A DNA stretch of 64,000 nucleotides from Lathyrus oleraceus (lineage: Eukaryota; Streptophyta; Magnoliopsida; Fabales; Fabaceae): the NCBI RefSeq assembly GCF_024323335.1, contig NC_066583.1, positions 367,595,877 through 367,659,876 of the forward strand, in the 5' to 3' direction. Shown here in pieces: positions 50,250 through 61,611 of this stretch. The notes under the pieces are model-generated. The model saw only the letters and a program-made list of their open reading frames with translations, did not search any database and had not been told where the DNA came from. The position numbers and the translations under genes are program-made. Numbering within the stretch: the stretch's first letter is position 1; each line of letters begins with the position of its first letter.

Positions 50250-53200
50250 CTGGGCTTACGTCGGCATCCGAACCCAAACATACATAATCAGATAACAAGT
50301 AAACACACGCAAAAAAGAAAAACGTTGCCCGGAGTGGTCTCGCACGACCACCTGCCTACATACCTCGTCTGGAACGAGGATCAGGGCGATGTAGTTCCCC
50401 TGAAAGGGACTGAGTTGCTAGCCAGAAACCAGGGAAAGACACACTACTAGGGAGCTGGACTCGAGCCTAGTGTTGTCATGCATCGTTTACCCTAAGTTCG
50501 GTTTTCTATCCTACTTGCATAAGCAAACTATTCCTATCCAGGAAAGAAGCAAGCACACAAGCATACAAAATGATTCAAGCATACATCAAATGAAAACAAG
50601 CATCTCAAACAGATATCCACACAGCACGCACTATAACCAAACAAGTGGCTCACACAATAGGTTTGACTGCCGAAGCGAGTCGTCTGTACGGGCTGGGTTT
50701 GCTCTTAACCTTGCCATTACGAGGCTAAGGTGAAGCAGATGAAAAGGTGAAGTGAGGATCAGACCTCACAGCTCTTATCCCTAACCAGGGAGAGCTTCTG
50801 ACAAATGAGCATGGGTCCAGAATAGGGGAACCCTTCTATACTCGATGACTCCGACTCGATTGTGCGACAGCACAGATCTTGGGCTTGTGTTCTCAATGCT
50901 ACAACCATGTAATGGGAGCAATGAGAAGACTCACAGAATAGTGGGGGGTAGACTGCATACCCCTACCTTCCACCAATTGCCTTATTTAAAGGACTTTTAC
51001 CTGCTTGGCACGAAAAATAAACAACCACAATCATTGCCTCTTAAGGAGGACTTCAGACATTTGCCCGGCCCGGTAACAGCCGGGTCTCCCAGACTACATG
51101 AAGTCAAGAGGACCTACCTCAAGCGGTTTACACAACCGAGCAGCGGCTACCAAGCAAGTTCTTAAAAGAACTAGAGCGACTAAAGGTACCTGTACAAAAG
51201 CTAACCAGTTAATAACTCAGACAAACAATCAGAAAACAACAAAATTAATCAGTCAAACTATGCAAGCCAAGGCACACAAAGCAAGCTATGAGCTCAAGCT
51301 CAAGCTTCACAACCTACAAAACCAAGTTATGTTAGTGTACAAACATTAAGCAACATCAATTGAATTGATTTGGACCATTCTCCATATACATTGCACCTTT
51401 TTATCCTGAAAAATCAATCAAATGTTAGCAACTAGACCACTAGGCCAAGCCTAGGGTCCAAAGGCAAGAAAAATTCCTAAACAGCAAGGTATCTCTAACC
51501 AAACTCAAATTAATGTCAAACAAAAGCCAACACAATTAATCCCATGTCCATATCATTCATTATATTCATTTCATGCACAAAACAATCCAAATTAGTTCAA
51601 ATGAAGCACCAAACATCCAAACAGAACTATTGCATTCAAATCCATATCAAAACCATTCTAAAAATTCTCAAATAAATTACACCTAAACAGGACCTAACCT
51701 AGGTCTAGCATGTCAAATTTTAGCCTAATTGGACCAAGATAACTATGTCAATGAAAATCAACAAAAACAGACACAATTACATGCCCCAAATCACAACATC
51801 AACATATGCTTCCACTTCAAAAATTCATAACTCAATGAAAACAAAAAAGAAATGGATGAGACCAAAACAGGGATGTCCTATCATGTGTCTATTACAAGCA
51901 TATCAAATTTCATGATCATTCAATACCATATGAGCATTTCACATCAAATCTACCAACCTATGTCACATGAACTTGTAAATTCAACCACCAGAGATGAAAA
52001 ATAGCAATCAATTCGAAAATGCCACATAAAATTCCACAAAAATTCACATAGCATCTTAACATGTTAATCAACCATCATGCAAAATTTCACATCATTTCAC
52101 CAAGTCTAAGTCACTCAAAAAAATCCAGCAAGTTGACATAATGAGGTGTGACACACATTGTCACACCTAAGTTCCAAAATTTGTATCTCAATGACCAGGT
52201 ATCAAAAATTCATAAAATGCACATGTAAATCTCCATTGATGTGTCTAGAATCACCACAAAAATTTTCAGACATTTATTTGTAACTATGAGAATTTCACAT
52301 TGGAATTGGTAGAATGTATCAAAAATGAGTACATGTTAAAGATCCCTAGGTCAAACATTATTCCTACCATGCACAACTTTGACCAATAGGTCAAAAAACA
52401 TCTACAGTCAACAAGGAAGTCAAAGAAAAATTCCTATATTTTTCTGAATTTTCTATGATTTTTTATGAATTTTATAACATGTTAATGATTTTTTTAAGAA
52501 TTATTTGAATTAATTAAATGTACAGTGGCACTATCGTAATTAGTTACAGGCGGGGGCGGTAAACACCGTATTTGAAAATTCAAACGGAATTTCAGATCAA
52601 ATGCTGCTTTGTTCATCGTTTTCGCCCAGATTTTCCAGAAAAAGCAAGAACATGAAGATCCATGAATCTCAACCAAAATGAACAAATGGATAGCCGTTGG
52701 ACTCGTCTAAACATGTAGATCTCAAATATCAACTTAATCTAACCTAAATGTTGCTATATCACACGAATCGATCAACTTAGGGTTTTGGTTCGAAATTTCA
52801 AATCCAGATTTCATGCGCTACAGTTATCTATTTCTAAAACTAATCATATCACTGAACTCTACGTGGAATGAACTTTAAAACGCACATAAGCTTCAAACAA
52901 ATCATGAGATTCGAAAAATTGCAAAACCTGGAACGGCAGTGTCGTGTTGATGTTCTTGACGCGTTTTGGCTTCAAACAGATACGGAACAAGCTTCAAGAA
53001 GTTGAATTCCAGGCTCAGGTTCAATTGATTCCACTCCTAGCGCGCGAAAACTCAACTTGCCATTGATGGAGCTCGTGTGTGCAGTCACGATCCAAGGCCT
53101 TTTCCAATCCAAACTCCACAAACAGTTGATGATGATGATGAAAGGAGATTGATGCAAAAAGAAATTCGAAGATTGACCAAGATTTGGAGAAGTTTGATGA

Positions 53201-54716
53201 ATTTTTAGGTTTTGTGTTCTTGAGGAATTTTGAGAGAATGAAGAGTTTTTGGATCTGATTTGGGAAATGTGCAATTCTGTTATGATTTGGAAGTGATTAG
53301 GAATTTATATGAGTGCTTAATCCAAGCTTAATCACACTCATTAGCCAAATTGAATTGATTAAGTGAAATGGCTAATTTTCAAGTAAGGGCAAAATGGTAC
53401 TTTCCAAAGCCAGCTCATTGCCACCTCATGGACAGCTCATACAACTTCCAAATACCTGTCATGAGCTATTGCAACTTGTTTCACTCTCATTGGATGTGTA
53501 TTTTAGAAAATCACATGTGAATGGTTATGTGTCCATTTTTGCAATTTCATTTTTCAAGCCAATTTCCAAACCACAAGGCCTAGCCATGTTATGATGATTC
53601 CAACAACTTTCAAATACCATTTTTGAGGTGTAGCAAAAATCCCCACTCAAAAATTCCAATTATTTCACAAGTTGGACAATTTTGCCCCTGGTCCATTTAA
53701 CTGTCCAGTTGAAATTTGACTTTTTGCATTGACCACTTTTGAAGAAATCCAATTATGCACCATGAAAGTACATGTCAAATGGAGTTTGTGCGTATAAAGA
53801 ACATCCAATTTGGACAATCCATGTGGAAGTTATGCCCTCCTGATTATGGGCCATTTTTGAAATTCACTGGACCATAATTTTTCAACCATACATGGGATTT
53901 TCAAGTTCTTGGACTTTTTGGAAAGGTGAGAACAAGATCTACAACTTTCATGTTGAACAAATTTTCATTTGAAGCTTCCTTGGACACGTGGTCTTGAGGT
54001 CAAAAACTTTCCATTTTTGGAAACTTCAATTACAAGTCACTTTCTATTTTTGGCAGTTTTTGTCCTGACTTGATTTTCTCCATTCTTAAGCTTTGAGATG
54101 TCATATAACACTTGTTCCAACATGAATGAAGTGTATCCAACTCATTTCCACCTCCAAATCCATCAAATCATGCACATTGACCACAGTTGACTTTTTCAAC
54201 TGATAGATGAATCTGGCAATGCATAGATCAATCTGAGCCCTAATCTTCAACTGAAATGGCTCAAGGGTGAAACCCTAGCCTCAATAAGCACAATATAATC
54301 ATATTATGAACCCCATAACCATCATAGACCCCATCTCCTGATCATGCCCTGATTGGCCCAATGCAACTGATTAGGGTTGACCAGTGGTCAAAACCCTAAT
54401 CTCCAGGAATCTTCTTCAATCTTCTGATGACATCCAACCATGATGATGATGATGTATCATTGCAATCAAGATGAAGACCAACATCCATTGAGAATCACAA
54501 AACCCTAATTCACAGCCCAATCCTCAGATGGCCCATGATCAGTCAATAAACCCTAGGCTTGCACTTAGACTTCTCCATCTTCTGATCAAGACTTGGGAGA
54601 ATGGCTTGCACAGTGTAACCACATGATATGCAATATGCAATGCCTAAAGACCTAAAATGATATGCAATATGTTAAGCTTAGTCCCAAAAGAGGAGGGCAA
54701 ATTTTGAGGTGTTACA
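50250..54716 (-). repeat. Ogre A 3' LTR, right part
   Basis: Continuation of the LTR after the nested element, ending (element start) TGTAACACCTCAAAATTTG at 54716 next to the purine tract AGGGGCAGC. TATAAATT on the minus strand at 53302-53309 marks the likely promoter, leaving a U3 of about 1.4 kb (53310-54716). No ORF in this stretch resembles a protein. Confidence 0.85.
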
Positions 54717-57650
54717 GCTGCCCCTATTCAATCCACTATGAACCTGTCGATACGAATAGCCTCGGCTTTCGGATGATCAGGATGAAGAGTGATTGAATAC
54801 CAAGAACAGACGAACAATTTGCACTCTGATGGGATAATAATTAACGCCTGTCAGCATCGGCGAAGAAACAAACTCGAAACGTCGACCTGGGTACCAAAAT
54901 AAATGGTAACACAGGGATAACCATGGCTTGAACACCACTCATCCGCTCGGGATTATTATTCTCCTTTTTCTTCTTATGCTTTTCTTGAACCCCGAAATTT
55001 TCTCCTTTCTTTTTTTTCATTTTCTTGAACCCCGAAATTTTCTCTGCGCAAACGATCCTCGGATCTCTGCATTTGAACCCCAGAAAATGCCTCAGCATTC
55101 CTTTTTGCCAAAATAATGAACCCCATTCTCCAGTTTGAACCCCAGTCGCCTGACGATAACTCGCTATCGCCAATATGAACCCCGTTCTCCAGAAAATGCC
55201 TCAACATCTCCTTTTCTCCGTTTGAACCCCAGAACATGCCTCAGCATTTCTTTTCTCCATTTGAACCCCAGGACAATGCCTCAGCATATCCTTTTCTCCA
55301 TTCTCCCGTGATAATTCCGTTGGCAACATCGGAAATAACACCAAACCACTTTGAGGGCGACATGTCAGAGTGTATACCTTCACAAAAGGAAGGTAGCATG
55401 TGTATCTCTTCCTCAGAAGACACCTATAACGACCTCCATTGGCCTCAGCCAGAGTCTAAGGTAACACATGAACAGAAGATAATCCTGAGGACCTCATCCC
55501 GGATATAATCTTCAACTCCAATCTCCATTTGAACCCCAGAAAATACCTCAGTATTTCCTTTTCTCCATTTGAACCCCAAAATTGCGCTGATCGCATAACG
55601 TCCTCTGATTTTATTTCCATCTCCGTCCGACGGAAACATTTCCTCCAATATCGCACTACTGGGGAACATTGCTGATCTGACGTCATGATGCTAGACTCCT
55701 CGGAGTAACATCCAACTCCTGTCTCGCACGACAGAAATCTCCTCCAGTATCGCACTACTGGGGAACACCTTTGATCTAATCATGAGGCTAAACTCCTCGG
55801 AGTACCACCTTCACTTTCTGGCAAAACCACTTCTCAAACGGTAACCACGGCTTGAGACTAGCTTATGCTTGCAATGATACATGATCTTTTTCTGCGTAAT
55901 GCTCCATAATTATGGAAATGCTACGCGATTTATTTTTCTATGCAATATGCTATGCTTACGCTACATGATGAATGCATAAAAAGAAATATCCCCCTCAAGG
56001 GACTCTTCTGGGGAATACGAGACACTCTGCTGAGGAACTCGTCCATACTCCAATCTCCACCCCACCGGGGAATAGCACTGCTGCTGGGAATAAGGCAACC
56101 CTTGCTGGGGAAGAACCTCCTTTGCACCCAACCCGCTCGAGAAACTGCTGGGGATAAACACCACCAACACTCTGTGGGGATACAACAGTCTTTGCCTTGC
56201 TGGGGATATCAATCCTGACTCCGCTTCGGGAAAACCCTCACAGATACCTGCTGACTTCACTGGGGAAATGCTCACAGCAATTCCACTGGGGAAATAGCAA
56301 TCTCCAGACTCATCTGGGGATGCATCACTCTATCACCTGCTGGGCAACCATCCTGACCCTGCTAGGGAAACGAACACTACTCCGCTGGGGACAACCCATG
56401 CAACCCATAGGTAGAATCAACTCAGCTGGTGATGCAAAAATCCGTCCGCTACAGGACTTTGTTCAATCCACTGGTAGGATGAACACTGCTGGAGATATAT
56501 TTCATTGAAAACCCGCTCCACTCGGGGAGTAACAACCTTCAGACCTGGCTGCTGAGGAAACATCATCGTAAACCTGCCGGATATCACCATCCTGACTCGG
56601 CTGGGGAATTCACAGACATTGGATCTGCTGGGGGCTAGCCCTCTGATTCTGCTTGGGGACCTAGCTGGGAAACGAGAAAAGTTGGTACAATACCCGTCGA
56701 CTCGTCGAACCACGGTATCCACCTCCCAATCTCGTATCAGCTTTCCACTTTTGAGAACTCCCAGACTCGTCTGGACCTTTTCTGCTCCATCATCTTGTAT
56801 TCCAAATCGCCCCGCGCTCGACGAGAAACGTACTCTTGGGATTTATACAGAAATTTCAACCTTTCGACTTTGAAGAGTCTTCTTGGTTAATTTCAAAGGT
56901 CGTCGGACGTCTCGTCGTCTCTCCGTTCCTTCTTCATGCACTCGTCCCTGACCGGACTCTGCGGGGAATTACATACTCTCCAATTTTCTTATTTTGAAGA
57001 GTCTTCTTGATTATCATCAAGGACCGTCGTACATCTCAACGCCTTCATCATTCTTTCATTCCTTCGTCCCTGAGCGAACTCTCTGGGGATCTGTTACAAA
57101 GCTTCCACATCACAACCTGCAAGTGAGTGAAAATAACTAACAGTACCTGCAAAACAGATCGTCAGATAAAACCGTGCCCCAGGCGTGTCAAGATTTCAAC
57201 ACTTGGGTCACTCAACCTTCCAAATAAGATTTCAAGCTTTCCATCTTATAAACATGCATTGGAAGGAACCTGTATGTATTAAAATGCAACATTCTTTATC
57301 AACAATATCTGGATGTTTTTGCAATCAAAGCGGTAATGAAAAACAAAAACCAAATTATTTGACTGAATATGCATTTTATTGATTGGAAAAGTGTGGCTCA
57401 AATGAGCAATACAAAAGGAAGCAATTCCTGAAAAGAGGTAATTGCACAAAAGGAAAAATCTATCTTAATGGCAATGTGAAACCCGTGATCTCATCGAGTT
57501 CTAACTCGGTTACACCCCATATGTCCTCAGACTCTCCATGCTCTCTGCCTTCTGAACAAGACACTTCTGACTGATCCCTACCGGGTATTATCCATGATGC
57601 TTTAACCAAAGCGCAAACGATCATGCGGGACGCAGTTGTTCGTTTCACTC
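54717..57650 (-). other. Ogre A 3' non-coding region, repeat-rich
   Basis: Non-coding sequence between LTR and pol. It holds CTCA-loop hairpins among TTTGAACCCCAG repeats (55070-55560), a duplicated ~118-bp unit with CTCCTCGGAG hairpins (55620-55830), a run of degenerate 35-45-bp units containing CTGCTGGGGA (56000-56650), and a ~125-bp tandem duplication containing GAAGAGTCTTCTTG (56870-57100). Confidence 0.7.
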
Positions 57651-57857
57651 CCTCTTTTGCCTGGACCGCCCTTTCGGGTTTTCAGTCCACCGGGATACCC
57701 TTTTTTGCCCAAGTCGCCTTTTCAGGTTTTCGACTTGCCGGGTGTACATTTTTCATTTTTATCCCTAATTTTTGCCCGAACCTTTCTTTCTGTTTTTGGT
57801 TCGCCAGGATGCCCATTTTTGCCTGGACTATTTTATTCTTCTCGTCCAGCGGGTCTC
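57651..57857 (-). other. Four hairpins directly downstream of Ogre A pol
   Basis: Stems at 57823-57849 (CTGGAC/GTCCAG), 57777-57803 (CGAACC/GGTTCG), 57710-57737 (CAAGTCG/CGACTTG) and 57662-57689 (TGGACTG/CGGTCCA), in minus-strand order. They correspond one-to-one to the hairpins after element B pol. Confidence 0.7.
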
Positions 57858-60800
57858 TTATACGAAGTATTTTTTAACTGCGTCCGCATTCACAGGGGAT
57901 GGAAAATCCTCGCCATCCATGGTCGTTAACAACAAGGCTCCGCCAGAGAAAACCTTCTTGACCACGAATGGACCTTCATAAATCGGCGTCCATTTGCCCC
58001 TTCGATCGTTTTGAGGAGGAAGGATCCTTTTCAACACCATATCACCTACGTGATATACCCGAGGTCGCACCTTCTTGTCAAAAGCACGCTTCATCCTCTG
58101 CTGATACAACTGCCCATGACAGATGGCTGCCAGCCTCTTTTCCTCAATCAAGCTCAACTCTTCATACCGGGTCCTTACCCATTCAGCCTCTTGCAATTTC
58201 ACGTCCATCAGGACTCTCAAAGAGGGAATCTGAACCTCAACGGGTAATACAGCCTCCATCCCATATACCAACGAGAAAGGAGTTGCCCCAGTAGATGTGC
58301 GTACCGACGTTCGATACCCATGCAATGCAAACGGCAACATCTCATGCCAGTCTTTGTAGGTTACCACCATCTTCTGCACAATCTTCTTTATATTCTTGTT
58401 GGCTGCCTCAACCGCCCCATTCATCTTCGGACGATAGGGAGAAGAATTGTGATGCTCGATCTTGAATTCCCGGCACAACTCTGCCATCATCTTATTGTTC
58501 AAATTAGAACCATTATCAGTAATGATTCTCTCGGGAACTCCATATCGGCAAATGATGTCTCTCTTGAGAAATCGGGCAACGACCTGCTTCGTCACATTCG
58601 TATAAGAGGCTGCTTCTACCCACTTGGTGAAGTAATCAATAGCCACTAATATGAATCTGTGCCCATTCGAAGTTGTGGGCTCTATCTTTCCAATCATATC
58701 AATGCCCCACATAGCGAACGGCCATGGAGACGACATTAAGCTCAACGGATTTGGAGGCACGTGCACCTTATCAGCATAAATCTGGCATTTATGACACTTC
58801 CGCACGAAATTAAAACATTGGGCCTCCATTGTCATCCAATAATAGCCTGCTCTCAGCAGCTTCTTTACCATTGCATTCCCACTGGCATGGGTACCGAACG
58901 ACCCCTCATGAACCTCTTTCATTAATTGGCTTGCTTCTGCATCATCCACACATCTGAGCAAGACCCAATCAAAATTTCTTTTATACAAAACCCCATCCTT
59001 ATTCAGGTAAAACACCATGGCTAACCTCCGCAGAGTCTTTCTATCTTTCTTTGATGCTCCCTCAGGATACTCTTGAGTCTCAAGATAGCGCTTGATATCA
59101 TAATACCACGGCTTCTCATCACCAGGCGCTGTATCAACAGCAAACACATAAGCCGGTCTATCCAGACGACCAACTTCCACACTGTGAAACTGATTCCACC
59201 TCTGCACCTTAATCAAAGCAGCTAGAGTAGCCAAAGCATCTGCCAAAGGATTCTCCTCTCTGGGCACATGATGCAACTTCACCTTGGTGAAAAACGTCAA
59301 CAATCTCCTCGTATAATCTCGATACGGAACCAAATGAGATTGATGTGTATACCATTTTCCGTTAACCTGATTCACAACCAGAGCTGAATCTCCATATATG
59401 ATAAGGTTCTTGATTCTCAAATCAATCGCCTCCTCAATCCCCAATATACAAGCTTCATATTCAGCTACGTTGTTGGTACACTCAAATGTTAGCCGGGCAG
59501 CAAAAGGAATATGGGATCCTTTCGGCGTAACCAAAACAGCACCAACACCGCTCCCATTCACGTTAACGGCCCCATCAAACATCAGAATCCATTCGGATTC
59601 AGGGTCAGGCCCTTCCTCCGGGATTGGTTCCTCGCAATCTTTCGATTTGAGAAACATGATGTCCTCATCAGGGAATTCAAACTTCATCGGTTGATAATCA
59701 TCAATAGGTTGCTGGGCGAGGTAATCAGACAATACACTCCCCTTAATCGCCTTCTGAGAGGTGTACTGAATATCATATTCTGTCAAAATCATTTGCCACC
59801 TCGCAACCCGTCCGGTCAACGCTGGCTTTTCAAAAATGTACTTGATTGGATCCATCTTGGAAATCAATAAAGTGGTATGAACCAACATGTACTGCCTCAG
59901 TCGGCGAGCAGCCCAGACCAAAGCACAGCAAGTTTTCTCGAGCAGTGAATATCTTGTTTCACAGTCGGTAAACTTTTTGCTAAGGTAGTATATGGCATGC
60001 TCTTTTCGACCAGACCCGTCATGCTGCCCCAATACACACCCTATAGACCCCTCGAGGACTGTCAGGTACAGAATTAACGGTCTTCCCTCCACAGGAGGCA
60101 TCAGAATCGGAGGCTCCTGCAAATACTCTTTTATTCTTTCAAATGCCGCTTGGCAATCATCATTCCACCTGACCGTTTGATCTTTTCTTAACAATTTGAA
60201 TATCGGTTCACACGTGGCCGTTAGATGAGATATGAACCGTGAAATGTAGTTCAATCTACCTAAGAAACCACGAACCTCTTTCTCTGTTCTCGGTTCAGGC
60301 ATTTCTTTTATTGCTTTTACTTTTGCAGGATCAACCTCGATTCCTTTCTCACTTACAATGAACCCCAGCAATTTACCGGACCGCACTCCGAATGTGCACT
60401 TGTTCGGATTCAACCTCAGTCTGAACTGTCTCAGCCTATCGAACAACTTGGCCAAATCTACCAAATGCCCCTCTTCTGTTTGGGACTTTGCTATCATGTC
60501 ATCAACATAGCATTCAATTTCATGATGAATCATATCATGAAACAAAGTCACCATGGCCCTCTGATAAGTAGCACCGGCGTTCTTGAGACCGAATGGCATC
60601 ACCTTGTAACAAAAGGTACCCCACGGTGTGATGAACGTTGTTTTCTCCATATCATCTGGCGACATTTTGATTTGATTATAGCCAGAAAAACCATCCATGA
60701 AGGAAAACACCGAGAATTGAGCTGTATTATCTACCAACACGTCAATGTGAGGCAATGGAAAATCATCCTTCGGACTAGCTCTGTTCAGATCTCGGTAGTC

Positions 60801-61338
60801 CACACACATTCTCACCTTCCCATCTTTCTTCGGGACTGGCACAATGTTCGCGACCCATGGCGGATAATTAGTGACAGCAAGGAAACCAGCATCCCACTGC
60901 TTCTGCACTTCTTCTTTAATCTTCATTGCCATGTCAGGTCGAGTCCTGCGCAATTTCTGCTTCACTGGAGGACAATCAGATCTCAACGGTAGCTTGTGCA
61001 CAACAATATCGGTATCCAACCCTGGCATATCTTGATAAGACCAGGCAAAGATGTCGACATACTCTTTCAACAATGCCACCATTCTGCTCTTTACACTTTC
61101 CTCCAAAGCAGCCCCGATTTTCACTTCTTTCTTAACCTCATCGGTACCCAAATTCACCACCTCAATCTGCTCTTCGTGCGGCTGGATCACCTTCTCCTCT
61201 TGTTTCAACAACCTGACTAATTCCCCTGGCAGTTCACAATCTTCTTCGTCTTCTTCTTCAGCAAGATAGATCGGATTGTCGAAGTCATACAAGGGTGTAA
61301 CAGGATTGTTATCTATGAGATCCGGGGAGGAAACGCAT
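57858..61338 (-). CDS. Ogre A Pol: RT, RNase H, archaeal-type RNase H, integrase
   Basis: An intact pol exon of about 1159 codons, starting at a splice acceptor at 61338; the same frame is open upstream to 61358. In order: reverse transcriptase with WVANIVPVPKKDGKVRMCVD and the active site CYVDDMI; the ordinary RNase H (TDCETRYSLLEKTCCALVWA); the extra archaeal-type RNase H starting EWILMFDGAVNVNGSGVGAV, diagnostic of the Tat lineage; and integrase with an HHCC finger (H-EGSFGTH…CHKCQ) and DDE residues in WGIDMIG, ITDNGSN and GAVEAANKN. The C-terminal region keeps GPFVVKKVF. No stop or frameshift is visible. It is joined to gag-pro by splicing rather than by a frameshift, and may supply enzyme activity to relatives. 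Confidence 0.92.
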
Positions 61339-61611
61339 CTGCATGAATGTTGATTCATGCATTGCTTTAGAACCGGTGTGAGAAATCAAAAAGAAAAATG
61401 AAAACATTACCATTTTTATTTGTTTTTTGTTTTTAAACTGCAAAAATAAATGAAAAACAGGGAACACCGCTTTTAATTGAAAAACATCCTTTATTCATGA
61501 TGCAAAAATCTTGCAAATTTAAACATAGGGTGGCCCTTACAATGGACCATTACGTGTCGGGCAACACGTATGGCTTTCATGCATATAAAATGAAAACAAG
61601 AAAAATATTAC
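61339..61611 (-). other. Ogre intron between gag-pro and pol
   Basis: A GTAATA donor overlaps the gag-pro stop codon (61608-61610) and the acceptor CATGCAG ends at 61339. Removing 273 bp joins GA to A, giving GAA, and restores one gag-pro-pol frame. This is the position of the intron described for Ogre elements. Unspliced RNA would give Gag-protease only. Confidence 0.75.
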
